The notes: generated from the letters alone by a model not told the origin. Shown: positions 25,512 through 34,754, counted from the stretch's first letter. The stretch is DNA of 64,000 nt from Bacillota bacterium (GCA_023414355.1 JAEZOB010000010.1:92062-156061), one strand, 5' to 3'. Translations and numbers: made by a program.

Positions 25512-26351
25512 TTAACCGACAACGAAGATACCCTCCTGCTCCGCAGCCTTTCTGATATAATCAGCTGCTTGTGAGTACTCCTCATGGGTCTCCAAATGCT
25601 CTACGAATACGGTAGTGTCTTTGCCAAGCTTCTCACAAAGACGTACCACCTTTCTAAAATCAATGACACCTTTCCCGGGCATTACCTCCCGGATGACACA
25701 GGGGAAAGCCTTCTCCATCATGACATCCTTAGCATGAATACTCTTGATATAAGGTCCCAGCTTATGAAAACACTCCTCTATGAAAAGCTCCCTCTTTAAA
25801 TATCTTTCCGGGCAATTAATCATATTAGTATAATCCAGATGAACCGCAAAGCTTTTCCGATCAATATCCTTGATCAGTTTCAGATAGCTGTCAGGGGAAT
25901 CAGGCATCATCCAGGGCATAGGCTCCAAAGTAAAGAAGGTTCTTTGTGGGTTGACACTATCGATGATTTCTCTGGTGATATCGACGATCATCGCATAAAC
26001 CTGTTTAGAATAATTTTCTTTATAGAAGCCATCCCAGAGTTCTCCTCTGGCACCTGCGATATTTACACAACAGTTCGCTCCGATTTCTTCCGCCAGGGCG
26101 AGCCTTTGCTTGCAATACTCCAAATCCTCTTTTGCTTTCACAGGATCAGTGGACAAAGGGTTTCTCCAGATACCGACCTCACCTATGACTACGTCATTCT
26201 CTCTGGCAGTCTGTACATATGCTTCAAGGATTTCCTTCGGCACATCCTGTCCAACCGGAACAGTAACTGCGCTGTAACGATATTCCTTGACAAGCTTGAT
26301 CCATTCGTCCGGATTACTGTAACTCTTCTTAATATCCCCACCTATTCTCAT
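25512..26351 (-). CDS. Sugar phosphate isomerase/epimerase-like TIM barrel protein
   Basis: A 279-residue xylose isomerase-like barrel (AP endonuclease 2 superfamily). Acidic and histidine ligands expected for a divalent metal site are present in FTLEPMPW, VHLDYTNM, SIHAKDV and VFVEHLE. Related proteins isomerise or epimerise sugars or inositol derivatives. Start 26351 follows AAAGGGCG; the longer GTG frame lacks a better site. It is downstream of a multi-hairpin intergenic block and immediately upstream of the TrmH gene. Confidence 0.85.
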   Translation of the reverse strand: MRIGGDIKKSYSNPDEWIKLVKEYRYSAVTVPVGQDVPKEILEAYVQTARENDVVIGEVGIWRNPLSTDPVKAKEDLEYCKQRLALAEEIGANCCVNIAGARGELWDGFYKENYSKQVYAMIVDITREIIDSVNPQRTFFTLEPMPWMMPDSPDSYLKLIKDIDRKSFAVHLDYTNMINCPERYLKRELFIEECFHKLGPYIKSIHAKDVMMEKAFPCVIREVMPGKGVIDFRKVVRLCEKLGKDTTVFVEHLETHEEYSQAADYIRKAAEQEGIFVVG

Positions 26352-26375
26352 AATAATAACCACGCCCTTTCCATA

Positions 26376-26516
26376 TTAGTGTGATCACACTTTCTGACAT
26401 AATGCTGCAAAGCAACATCATAAATAATCCGAGAAGAACAAGGTGTGAGTGCAATTGCACGAACATCGTAGTTCTTCAGGAGAAATTTGGTGCTTTCAAA
26501 TTTCTTTTCACACTAA
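26376..26516. other. Multi-hairpin intergenic block
   Basis: Outer arms TTAGTGTGA (26376-26384) and TCACACTAA (26508-26516) enclose several palindromes: AGTGTGATCACACT (perfect 14-mer), GAAGAAC/GTTCTTC around GTGCAATTGCAC, and GAAATTTG/CAAATTTC. The outer-stem-with-inner-hairpins plan resembles the cruciform repeats at 23141 and 35539, but the primary sequence differs. It lies between degV and the isomerase gene, both on the minus strand. Confidence 0.5.
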
Positions 26517-26574
26517 CCTCCCCAAAATAAGATCTGTGTAGAGCTGTTCCTCCAAAAGCTGTTACCCGCGCAAA

Positions 26575-27453
26575 TTAAGGATTGCTTCTTCCGAAGAAGG
26601 TAAGGGCGAGCATTCCCGGTCCAGTGTGAGTTCCAATGATTGGCCCAATCTTGGAAATAATAATTTCCTTAACCTCAAATTTTTCTCTGATCATACGCTC
26701 CAGTTCTTTTGCCTGCTCCACATCATCACCGTGACCGATGAAGATGGTCTGAGCAGATAAATCCTCGCTCTCCTGCTCCAACTTGTTAAGCATAAGCTCC
26801 AGCTCTGCTCTGGAACCACGGATCTTTGATACAACAGTCAGCTTACCATTGTCATCTGTGGAAAGCACCGGTCTGATTTTTAATGCAGTGCCAACCATTG
26901 CTTCAATAGAACTGATTCGACCACCACGCTTAAGAAAGAATAAATCCTTTACTGTAAACCAGTGACGCGCCTTTCTCTTATTATTCTCTAGCCATTCCTT
27001 CAATCGGTCAATATCCGCTCCCTGCTTTTTTTGAATTGCAGCATGAAGCACAAGAAGACCCTCACCAATGGAAGCACAGAGAGAATCTACACTATAAATC
27101 TTACGTTCAGGATACTCCTCGCTCAAATCGCGAATCACAATCTGAGATGTATTAAAAGTTCCGCTAAGGCCTGAAGAAAATGATATGTAAAGGATATCCT
27201 TCCCTTGCTTCAGAATATCTTCAAAACACTCCGTAAATATCACCGGGGTGATCTGTGTCGTCTGGGATATCGCTCCATTTTTCAGTTTTGTATAAAACTC
27301 CTCGATCGTTAATTCTCTCTCATCTGGGTAATGGGAATATTCCGTTTGATCAATACTAAAACCCATCGGGATAACCCGTATATCATATTCCTCAATGATG
27401 CCCACAGGTAGGTCTAACGTAGCATCACTCACGATTACATAATCGCTCATCAT
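26575..27453 (-). CDS. DegV family fatty-acid-binding protein
   Basis: A 292-residue DegV protein: N-terminal MMSDYVIVSDATLDLP, ligand-contact motif ISFSSGLSGTF and later KRGGRIS. Proteins of this family (FakB in staphylococci) bind a fatty acid and present it to the kinase FakA. No fakA is adjacent here. AAGGAG lies seven bases before the ATG. It is a single gene followed by the structured block 26376-26516. Confidence 0.92.
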   Translation of the reverse strand: MMSDYVIVSDATLDLPVGIIEEYDIRVIPMGFSIDQTEYSHYPDERELTIEEFYTKLKNGAISQTTQITPVIFTECFEDILKQGKDILYISFSSGLSGTFNTSQIVIRDLSEEYPERKIYSVDSLCASIGEGLLVLHAAIQKKQGADIDRLKEWLENNKRKARHWFTVKDLFFLKRGGRISSIEAMVGTALKIRPVLSTDDNGKLTVVSKIRGSRAELELMLNKLEQESEDLSAQTIFIGHGDDVEQAKELERMIREKFEVKEIIISKIGPIIGTHTGPGMLALTFFGRSNP

Positions 27454-27608
27454 TAATAACTCCTTTAATATTCATTTTCAATTAATCAGCTCTCGCCGTA
27501 TCATACTTCTACTAGAAATAAGTACTTCGTTTCCATTATACCATGAACCGAAAGTGGCAGTCTATGGCATATCTAATATATTTTATGGCAGAGAAAAGAC
27601 AGCTATGT

Positions 27609-28535
27609 CTAGATCACAAGCTTGGCTATCATCACGACAAGCGGAATGGTGCCCATAGATAAGATTGTAGTCAGGGCAAATAGTTCGGATGCGTATAAAT
27701 AATTCTTCTCATACCTCAAGGAGAACAAATTAATGGTAGCCGCTGTCGGACAGGCTGCTGCCAGAATGGCCGTAAGAAATACTGTCTGGGGAATAGAAAA
27801 CCAACGATAAATCAATATCATGACAATCGGTACGAATAACAGCTTCAGAAAACTGATATAATATATGCGAACCTTTCCCAGAAGTCTTTTTATGTCGGTC
27901 TGAGCAATGGTGATTCCGGCAACCAGCATTGCCAAAGGAGTATTCATATTACCGATATAGGTGAACGCCTCCTTCATAGCTCCGGGAAGCATGATTCTGC
28001 ATACAAACAGGACAAAACCGGTTACTGTTGCTATTACCGACGGAGACAGCAGCGCTTTTGTGATTGATTTCCTGTCCGATTTGCCTGTCATAATGATCAG
28101 CCCGTGTGTCCAGACCAGCAAATTAAAAATTGTCATATGGGCTGTGATATAGAAAACTCCCTCACTGCCAAAAAGTCCGTAAGCCAAAGGAATTCCTATG
28201 AACCCGCAATTTTCATAGATCACGGCAAAACGCTCGAGTACCATATCTGCCTTATGCTTCTTTCCCCTGATTAGGACCTGTCCTATCAGAATAGATAAAA
28301 AATGTGTAATAAAAGCCAGAATTAGCGAGATTAATAATCCTTTCAGCAAGGTAGCTTCAAATTCTCTTTGATAGGAAACAAAGATCACGATTGGATTGAC
28401 AAGCATCAATACAAGATCTGAGAGCTTCTTATTAAATTCCTTATCGACTAATTTCACCTTGTAGCAAACTATTCCGACAAGGATAATGATAAACATGATA
28501 AAAATCTGGTTGAATGCAGTAGACGCAAGTGACAT
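27609..28535 (-). CDS. AEC (auxin efflux carrier) family transporter
   Basis: A 308-residue membrane transporter with about ten helices in two repeats. An early NPIVIF segment, the central VYENCGFIGIPLAYGLFG motif typical of AEC permeases, and a late ACPTAATINLFSLRY are present. Bacterial members export organic acids such as malate or malonate. AGGATTTGTA precedes ATG 28535. It is divergent from mntP, with a repeat array in between. Confidence 0.9.
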   Translation of the reverse strand: MSLASTAFNQIFIMFIIILVGIVCYKVKLVDKEFNKKLSDLVLMLVNPIVIFVSYQREFEATLLKGLLISLILAFITHFLSILIGQVLIRGKKHKADMVLERFAVIYENCGFIGIPLAYGLFGSEGVFYITAHMTIFNLLVWTHGLIIMTGKSDRKSITKALLSPSVIATVTGFVLFVCRIMLPGAMKEAFTYIGNMNTPLAMLVAGITIAQTDIKRLLGKVRIYYISFLKLLFVPIVMILIYRWFSIPQTVFLTAILAAACPTAATINLFSLRYEKNYLYASELFALTTILSMGTIPLVVMIAKLVI

Positions 28536-28609
28536 TACAAATCCTACCTTTTCTATAAAATAAAACTTAAGTACACCGATAATACATTATGCACTTTTTT
28601 ATTGTCTAC

Positions 28610-28857
28610 ATCAAGCGATTTTTACTTGATGTTGAGCAAGTGATTTTTACTTGATGTTGAGCAAGTGATTTTTACTTGATATTCCTAACGAGTTTTTTCT
28701 TGAGGTTCATCAAGTGATTTTTACTTTATGTTGAACAAGTGGTTTTTACTCGATATTCCTAACGAGTTTTTTCTTGAGGTTCATAAATTGGCTTTAACTT
28801 GATGTTGAGCAATAGACTTTTTCTTGAGGTTCAGCAAGTAGTTTTTACATCTGGTTG
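28610..28857. repeat. Ten-unit array of ~25-bp mini-palindromes
   Basis: Ten degenerate tandem units of 24-25 bp follow the consensus AGCAAGTGATTTTTACTTGATGTTG. Most contain a CAAGT...ACTTG inverted repeat around a T-rich loop. Units four and seven share a variant (AACGAGTTTTTTCTTGAGG). There are no unique spacers, so this is not a CRISPR. It fills the intergenic space between the AEC gene (-) and mntP (+). Confidence 0.85.
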
Positions 28858-28987
28858 TGTATATGCTGACATCAGTTCAAATGGTAACATCAGTAATAAT
28901 CATGGACGAAATCAGCATATAATTAATATACGGTCAAGTCAACATCAATGGTCTTCCATAAAACCCGACTTACCTGAATGAACAAAA

Positions 28988-29019
28988 CTCATGTATGGTT
29001 GATACTGGCCATGCATGAG
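28988..29019 (+). terminator. Leader hairpin before mntP (terminator-like)
   Basis: CTCATGTATGG (28988-28998) pairs with CCATGCATGAG (29009-29019) with one mismatch, followed by CTTTATTT. It lies 35 bases before the mntP start and could act as an attenuator. I do not see a clear yybP-ykoY manganese riboswitch in front of it. Confidence 0.4.
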
Positions 29020-29055
29020 CTTTATTTATGCGTTTCCCGGAAAGGATTTTAAGTT

Positions 29056-29634
29056 ATGGATTTTTTAACACTGGTTTTATTAGCCCTCGGATTAGCCGCA
29101 GATGCATTTGCTGTTTCCGTTACCAATGGTATGTGCAGTAGCAGGGTCACAAAAAGACATGCTCTGTTGACGGCTCTGACCTTTGGTTTCTTTCAGGCCC
29201 TGATGCCTGTGCTGGGCTTTGCGTTAGGGAATTCCTTTGCTAATATCGTCTTTCGTATTCAGCATTGGATTGCCCTGTTGCTGCTCGGGGCAATCGGTGC
29301 AAATATGCTCCTCGATGCTTTGAAGGAATCGAAATCTGCGGAGGGTGAAGAATGCAACACTCTCAATATCTTTCAGGCAAAGAGCATAATACTACAGGGG
29401 TTAGCTACCAGTATTGATGCTTTGGCAGCTGGAGTCAGTATTGCCGTATTAAATATCAGTATTCTGGCCTCTGCACTGACCATCGGAGTCATAACCTTTC
29501 TTCTATGCACTATCGGAGTATATATCGGCAAACGTTTTGGTGCAATTCTCGGTTTTCGCGCTAAGGTATTGGGTGGTATCGTTCTGATTGGCATCGGAGT
29601 AAGAATATTTATCGAGAACCAGTTCTTTTCGTAA
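29056..29634 (+). CDS. mntP: MntP manganese efflux pump
   Basis: A 192-residue, six-helix protein with the family's duplicated aspartate motifs: LGLAADAFAVSVTNG in the first repeat and GLATSIDALAAGVS in the second. A glycine-rich C-terminal helix follows. MntP (YebN) exports Mn2+ across the cytoplasmic membrane. AAAGGA lies upstream of the ATG. It is preceded by a hairpin leader and the 25-bp repeat array, which may carry its regulation. Confidence 0.94.
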   Translation: MDFLTLVLLALGLAADAFAVSVTNGMCSSRVTKRHALLTALTFGFFQALMPVLGFALGNSFANIVFRIQHWIALLLLGAIGANMLLDALKESKSAEGEECNTLNIFQAKSIILQGLATSIDALAAGVSIAVLNISILASALTIGVITFLLCTIGVYIGKRFGAILGFRAKVLGGIVLIGIGVRIFIENQFFS

Positions 29635-29733
29635 TGGGGAATGTAGAACTGTAAGCAGTTCTTGATTATTATCTTCAATTGATAGATAATATAGAGGAGT
29701 ATTATTTTCTGCCAAAACGAGAGGAGAATGCAG

Positions 29734-30363
29734 ATGAGTTATGAAGCATGTTTCGAAATGCTGCCGCGAATGGAGACAGAAAGGTTAATTCTGAGGCAAA
29801 TCACCGATAGCTCCGCAGACGGAAAAGACAGCTTGGAATTTATCAATGATTACAGTGTCTACCGCTTTTGGGGAGTATATGATGAATCAAAGGATACGAA
29901 TGGTCGTAGAAAGCCGAAGAAGAAGATAAAACTGGATTATCATTACAATGTAACCATGAAGGAGTATCGTGCCAGGCGCGAACTTACCTGGTTAATGGAG
30001 CTGAAGGATACCCATAAGGTCATTGGAGAAATCGTATTGTACGATTTTCGACTTGGGCAACAGGCTGATATCGGTTATCGTATTAATAAAAACTATTGGG
30101 GGAAAGGCTTTGCTCCGGAGGCTGGACAAGCTGTCATCAAGGCTGCTTTTGAGCTCTTGGAACTGACAAGAATTCAGCTGCGCTGCTTTGCAGACAATCA
30201 CGGCTCCGTCAGAGTTGCTCAAAAGCTTAAATTTGCCCAGGAAGGCTTCATTAAAAAAGGAGCCATCATTAATGTTATGACTGATTACTATATCTTCGGT
30301 CTGCTCAAAGAAGACTATGACAGGCAGCCTTACGGTGATGATATTGCCAAAATCGTACAATGA
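29734..30363 (+). CDS. GNAT acetyltransferase (RimJ/RimL type)
   Basis: A 209-residue acetyltransferase: METERLILRQITDSS near the N-terminus, acetyl-CoA loop NKNYWGKGFAPEAGQAV, and C-terminal ELTRIQLRCFADNHGSVRVAQKL-type elements. A basic insert with RRKPKKKIK lies at about residues 54-62. Start 29734 follows AGGAG by seven bases. It overlaps the upstream end of the next gene's leader and probably forms an operon with the SDR and HAD genes downstream. Confidence 0.88.
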   Translation: MSYEACFEMLPRMETERLILRQITDSSADGKDSLEFINDYSVYRFWGVYDESKDTNGRRKPKKKIKLDYHYNVTMKEYRARRELTWLMELKDTHKVIGEIVLYDFRLGQQADIGYRINKNYWGKGFAPEAGQAVIKAAFELLELTRIQLRCFADNHGSVRVAQKLKFAQEGFIKKGAIINVMTDYYIFGLLKEDYDRQPYGDDIAKIVQ

Positions 30364-30401
30364 GTTCACGGATCAAGTGGATCAGAACAGGAGGAAATCA
30401 T

Positions 30402-31418
30402 ATGAAAGTATTATTTATCGGAGGAACCGGATCCATCAGTACTGCCATCTCAAAGCTAGCATCGGAAAGCGGGTTTGAGCTTTATCTGTTAAACCGTGGT
30501 CACCGCTCAGCGGATATGCCAGGAAATGTAAAACTGATCGAGGCAGATATCAATAACGAGGCTGATGTAAGCAAAAAGCTGAAGGATATGACCTTTGATG
30601 TAGTAGCGCAATTCATTGCTTTTCATACGGATGCATTAAAGCGTGATTTGAGACTATTTGAGGGGAAGACAAAGCAATATATTTTCGTCAGCTCAGCATC
30701 AGCATATCAAAAGCCACTTTCCAGTCCTTTTATCTCGGAAAGCACCCCTCTTGCTAACCCTTATTGGGAATACTCCCGCAATAAGATAGCCTGTGAGGAA
30801 TATCTGATGGAACAATATCGTACGAATGGGTTCCCAATCACCATTGTTCGTCCGAGCCATACCTACGGTGATTACAGCGTTCCCCTTGCGATACACGGCA
30901 ACCATGGCAGCTACAGCGTGATTGATCGTATAAAAAAAGGAAAAAAGGTTATCGTCCACGGAGACGGCAATACCCTTTGGACCATAACTCATAATTCAGA
31001 TTTTGCGAAAGCATTTATAGGACTGATGGGAAATTCCCACGCCATCGGAGAAACACTACAGATCACCTCCGATGAGAGTCTGACCTGGAATCAGATTTAT
31101 GAGATTATCGGTGATGCCCTGGGTGTAAAGCCGAAACTGGTTCATATCCCTTCAGAGACGTTGGCAAAAGCACATTATGAGTTTGCAGGAAGCTTACTTG
31201 GGGATAAAGCACATTCGGTCTTATTTGATAATACAAAGATCAAACGTCTGGTTCCTGACTATATAGCTACCGTAAGATTTGATCAGGGCATCAGAAGAAC
31301 ACTCTCTTATATAGAGCAGCATCCGGAATATCAGATTGCTGATCCTGAGTTCGATACCTGGATGGATCAAATGATTGAAGCATATGAGGCTTATGAAGCC
31401 GGGATACCCAAATTCTAA
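30402..31418 (+). CDS. NAD-dependent epimerase/dehydratase (extended SDR)
   Basis: A 338-residue extended SDR protein. The Rossmann motif GGTGSIS is at the N-terminus, an active-site region follows with SSASAY, and the catalytic tyrosine-lysine pair is in YSRNK. It resembles nucleotide-sugar epimerases and RNA-binding CSP41-like reductases. Start 30402 is chosen for GGAGG seven bases upstream. A frame extending 42 bases upstream overlaps the preceding GNAT gene and lacks support. The substrate is unknown. Confidence 0.88.
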   Translation: MKVLFIGGTGSISTAISKLASESGFELYLLNRGHRSADMPGNVKLIEADINNEADVSKKLKDMTFDVVAQFIAFHTDALKRDLRLFEGKTKQYIFVSSASAYQKPLSSPFISESTPLANPYWEYSRNKIACEEYLMEQYRTNGFPITIVRPSHTYGDYSVPLAIHGNHGSYSVIDRIKKGKKVIVHGDGNTLWTITHNSDFAKAFIGLMGNSHAIGETLQITSDESLTWNQIYEIIGDALGVKPKLVHIPSETLAKAHYEFAGSLLGDKAHSVLFDNTKIKRLVPDYIATVRFDQGIRRTLSYIEQHPEYQIADPEFDTWMDQMIEAYEAYEAGIPKF

Positions 31419-31436
31419 CAGAAAGGTGCTGACATT

Positions 31437-32267
31437 ATGAAAACACTCTATATCTCAGATCTGGACGGTACGCTCCTGCAGCCTAATGTCGAACTGTCTC
31501 CCACTACCATTCGGATTCTGAACGAATTAATCGACCAGGGAATGCTATTTACTGTAGCCACTGCAAGGTCAATTGCTTCTGTTAAGACGATTCTTAAGGA
31601 AGTTCCGGTGTCCGTTCCTCTCGTCCTGATGAATGGGGTCTGCATCTATGATTTACAAAAGAGCGATTATATCAAAATAGAAACCCTTCCAAAGGAAAGT
31701 GTCAGCCGGCTGATGGCATTGATACAAACCTATCAACTAAAGGGGTTTGCTTACATAATAAAAAATGGTGTCATGTCCACATATTATGAGGACTTGAACA
31801 CCAAGGCACTGTACGATTTTTATCAGGAACGTGTGGAACTATACCAAAAGCGCTTCACTCAGATAGACAGCTTCTCCTCTTTGGCAGAGGAACCTCTGAT
31901 CTATTTCTCCCTGATGGATTACCCTGAGAAGCTGGAACCGGTCTATCAGTCGCTTCAGCAGATCCCGGAGCTAAACAGCGTATTCTATAAGGACAATTAC
32001 TCTCCTGATTTCTGGTATCTGGAGATTTACAGCAAGGCCGCATCTAAATATCATGCAGTCCAATTTCTGCGTACTTACTTAAAACCCGATCAGGTCGTAT
32101 GTTTCGGAGATAATAATAATGATCTGCCCTTGTTTGAAGCCTGCGATCATAAGCTTGCGGTAAGAAATGCAGTCGTAGCCCTTCAGGAAAAGGCAGATCA
32201 GGTGATAGGAACAAATACCGAGGACGGCGTGGCTGCCTGGCTAAAAGCCAATTTCTATCCTGAATAG
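31437..32267 (+). CDS. Cof-type HAD-IIB phosphatase
   Basis: A 276-residue HAD hydrolase with nucleophile motif SDLDGTLL, a C2-type cap and the late motif CFGDNNNDLPLFEAC that binds Mg2+. Cof-type enzymes dephosphorylate sugar phosphates and cofactors such as PLP or FMN. It begins 18 bases after the SDR gene and is likely co-transcribed. A convergent hairpin separates it from a second HAD gene on the other strand. Confidence 0.92.
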   Translation: MKTLYISDLDGTLLQPNVELSPTTIRILNELIDQGMLFTVATARSIASVKTILKEVPVSVPLVLMNGVCIYDLQKSDYIKIETLPKESVSRLMALIQTYQLKGFAYIIKNGVMSTYYEDLNTKALYDFYQERVELYQKRFTQIDSFSSLAEEPLIYFSLMDYPEKLEPVYQSLQQIPELNSVFYKDNYSPDFWYLEIYSKAASKYHAVQFLRTYLKPDQVVCFGDNNNDLPLFEACDHKLAVRNAVVALQEKADQVIGTNTEDGVAAWLKANFYPE

Positions 32268-32280
32268 CTCTCATAGTCCA

Positions 32281-32340
32281 ATCAGTACTCAGGAATGCTC
32301 CTCTCAAGGTAGAAACTACCTTACTGATACACCTTCCTGA
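32281..32340. terminator. Bidirectional hairpin between convergent HAD genes
   Basis: AAGGTAG/CTACCTT (32306-32322) forms an inner stem. TCAGGAA/TTCCTGA and ATCAGTA/TACTGAT can pair outside it in alternative ways. There is no strong T-run, so termination is inferred from convergent position. Confidence 0.4.
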
Positions 32341-32347
32341 ATTTCAG

Positions 32348-33004
32348 TTAAAGAAATTCAAGAATATCCTTCAGGCGACTTACTCTGATCCCCTGATATT
32401 CCTTATGCTCATCCGGATTGTTGTTGATCCAGATGGGCATTATCTTTGCACTAAGTGCCCCTGCAATATCGTTTGGATAGTAATCTCCGATAAATACTGC
32501 TTCTTCTGGTTTCACACCAAGGTTTCTACATGCCAGTTCGAATATTCTAGGGTCTGGTTTTGCATAGGGCTGTTCCCCAGAGACAATAATATCATCAAAG
32601 TATTCTGCAATATTCACTTTTCGGATCTTCTCCCTCTGAACAGAGGAATATCCGTTGGTGATAATACCAAGCTTATATTTTCCCTTTAATGAGTCCAAAA
32701 CCTCAAACATCTCAGGAAAAGGTACTGCAAGACCACCAAAGATGTCATTCCTCTCCTTGATAAAGGCTTCAGCGGAATGTGGAAGCTTCCATCGCTTATG
32801 TAATTTCCGAAAGAATTTATCCAGTCCTGAGTAACCGTTTTCATCTATTTCAATCATATAGTCGATCAGCTCCTCCCTGGAGCCCTTGTAGGGATATTCC
32901 CCGGCATACTTATCGATAAAATATTCAAACAATAATATCAGTGCCGCTCTACGGTCCACCAGTGTCTCATCCACATCAAAAATCACAGCTTTTATATTAT
33001 CCAC
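32348..33004 (-). CDS. HAD family hydrolase
   Basis: A 218-residue HAD-IA phosphatase: FDVDETLVDRR nucleophile motif, ITNGYSS (motif II), KPDPRIFEL (motif III lysine) and FIGDYYPNDIAGA (motif IV). The family acts on nucleotides or sugar phosphates. GTG 33004 is the chosen start because GGAGG lies seven bases upstream; an in-frame ATG 39 bases earlier would place that site inside the gene. Confidence 0.9.
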   Translation of the reverse strand: MDNIKAVIFDVDETLVDRRAALILLFEYFIDKYAGEYPYKGSREELIDYMIEIDENGYSGLDKFFRKLHKRWKLPHSAEAFIKERNDIFGGLAVPFPEMFEVLDSLKGKYKLGIITNGYSSVQREKIRKVNIAEYFDDIIVSGEQPYAKPDPRIFELACRNLGVKPEEAVFIGDYYPNDIAGALSAKIMPIWINNNPDEHKEYQGIRVSRLKDILEFL

Positions 33005-33279
33005 AAAAGATCCTCCATACAAATTGTCGTCATTATTCTTCATTGTCCTGTATTATAGTATAATTCGTCCGCTGAAACAAGATTTTTGTTATACTCATTT
33101 AATTCCTTATGTTTCTTAAATATTTACTCTCCTCCAGTAATATCCTTTTACTCCTATGATTCCACCTCTTCTTCTATTGTAATCACAAAATATTGTAATA
33201 AAATGAATATTATAGGGTACACCTTACACAAAATAAAGATACACCTATGCTGCCCAAAGGCGGCGGAATGGAGGCAGGT

Positions 33280-34128
33280 ATGGATAGTATTCAGGATTGT
33301 TATGTGTTATCAAACGGAATCAAAATCCCATGCGTAGGCTTCGGAACCTGGAAGCTTCCCAATGATCAGAGCACGGTAGATATCGTAAAGACTGCAATCG
33401 ATTGCGGTTATCGCCACATCGATACTGCCTTTGCTTATCAGAATGAACCCAGTGTCGGGAAAGCAATCCATGAGTGCGGACTGAAAAGAAGTGAACTTTT
33501 TATCACTAGTAAACTGGATAATCCTGATCATGGATACGAGAAAACCATGAACGAATTTGATATGACCATGACTAACCTGGGTTTAGATTATCTGGATTTA
33601 TACCTTATTCATTGGCCGATCCCCTTGGCTTATCGTGACTGTTGGAAAGAACTGAATGAAGGAACCTGGAAAGCATTTGAAGAGCTCTATCAGGAAGGGA
33701 AAATTAAGGCAATCGGAATCAGCAATTTCCTGGAACATCATATTGATGCTTTGCTGGAGACCGCTACCATAGCACCTATGGTGGATCAGTTGGAGCTTCA
33801 TCCCCAGTATCCTCAAAGGGATGCTGTAAGCTACTGCAAAGAGAAGAGGATTATTCTGGAAGCTTGGAGCCCCTTAATCAAAGGACAGATGGATCATCAG
33901 ATACTAGTGGAGTTGTCTGGGAAATATGGTAAGACGGCCGCACAGATTCTGCTTCGTTGGAGTATCCAGCATGGCTTTCTGCCATTACCAAAGACCTCAT
34001 CGAGAGAACGGATGCAGGAAAATGCCGATATTTTTGATTTTGAGCTGACTCCGGACGATATTGAAGCTATGAAAGCTTTGGAAATGTACGGTCTTACCGG
34101 AACCCATCCTGACTCTGCTCTCTTCTGA
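33280..34128 (+). CDS. Aldo/keto reductase (AKR5-like)
   Basis: A 282-residue reductase with the complete tetrad Asp48 (RHIDTA), Tyr53 (FAYQNE), Lys78 (TSKL) and His111 (LIHWP). The segment LGLDYLDLYLIHWP and the C-terminal KTSSRERMQEN cofactor region match 2,5-diketogluconate reductase-like enzymes. Start 33280 has GGAGG five bases upstream. It stands alone and is followed by a long intergenic stem. Confidence 0.92.
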   Translation: MDSIQDCYVLSNGIKIPCVGFGTWKLPNDQSTVDIVKTAIDCGYRHIDTAFAYQNEPSVGKAIHECGLKRSELFITSKLDNPDHGYEKTMNEFDMTMTNLGLDYLDLYLIHWPIPLAYRDCWKELNEGTWKAFEELYQEGKIKAIGISNFLEHHIDALLETATIAPMVDQLELHPQYPQRDAVSYCKEKRIILEAWSPLIKGQMDHQILVELSGKYGKTAAQILLRWSIQHGFLPLPKTSSRERMQENADIFDFELTPDDIEAMKALEMYGLTGTHPDSALF

Positions 34129-34170
34129 TCGGAACACATAGCACAATCGTAATACATCACAGAAACAATA

Positions 34171-34262
34171 CAAGAGGCTGTAATAAGGATGTTCCATCGC
34201 TTAGGTAAAGTCGCAGCAGACCTGATAAAGCCAACGTGGAACATTTATATTGCAGCCTCTTG
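34171..34262. terminator. Long hairpin between AKR and GNAT genes
   Basis: CAAGAGGCTGTAATAAGGAT-type left arm (34171-34196) pairs over 26 positions with 34237-34262. Three of four non-identical positions become G-U pairs in plus-strand RNA. It separates convergent genes and lacks a clear T-run, so it may be a 3' UTR structure rather than a classic terminator. Confidence 0.55.
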
Positions 34263-34271
34263 CTAATAAAA

Positions 34272-34727
34272 TTAGCCTATCCTCTTTTTCATACAAACAG
34301 ATAAGGGCATATCCTTATATTGCCCATAATTCTCTATGATCTGATAACCAAGCTTACTATATAATCCTATTGCTGCCAGCAGGGGCTTTCCGGTTTCCAG
34401 AATAATGCTCTGATATCCCTTTGTCTTAGCCAGCTCTTCCAATCTTCCGATCAGTTCTCCTGCATAACCGTTGCCTCGATATTCCTTATGAAGAAAAACC
34501 CGTTTCATCTCCGCTATCCCCTCGTCATAATGCCTGAAGGCCGCACAACCGATGGGCTTTTTATCATCATAAAGCAGGATAACATCATGGATCTTCTCCA
34601 GGGTATTGAACCTGTTATACTGTGCTCTCTGCTTCTCCCCTCCGACAAGCTCATTGAGATTATCATCCAGCATTCCACAAAGCATTACAAAATCCTCATT
34701 ACTACCGTTTGCCACAATAAAATTCAT
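34272..34727 (-). CDS. GNAT family N-acetyltransferase
   Basis: A 151-residue single GNAT domain. MKRVFLHKEYRGNGYAGEL carries the acetyl-CoA loop, followed by GYQSIILETGKPL and a C-terminal YSKLGYQIIENYG. GGGGGAGAG precedes the ATG. Family members acetylate amines on small molecules or proteins; nothing here points to a substrate. It is the last gene before the hairpin 34171-34262. Confidence 0.88.
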   Translation of the reverse strand: MNFIVANGSNEDFVMLCGMLDDNLNELVGGEKQRAQYNRFNTLEKIHDVILLYDDKKPIGCAAFRHYDEGIAEMKRVFLHKEYRGNGYAGELIGRLEELAKTKGYQSIILETGKPLLAAIGLYSKLGYQIIENYGQYKDMPLSVCMKKRIG

Positions 34728-34754
34728 ATTCTCTCCCCCTAGTATGAATTAAAT

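Noticed and set aside
28610..28857. CRISPR array
   Set aside because: The 24-25 bp units are directly adjacent with no unique spacers and no cas genes are nearby.
28860..29055. yybP-ykoY manganese riboswitch before mntP
   Set aside because: The position would fit, but I could not find the conserved loop sequences; only a simple terminator-like hairpin is visible.
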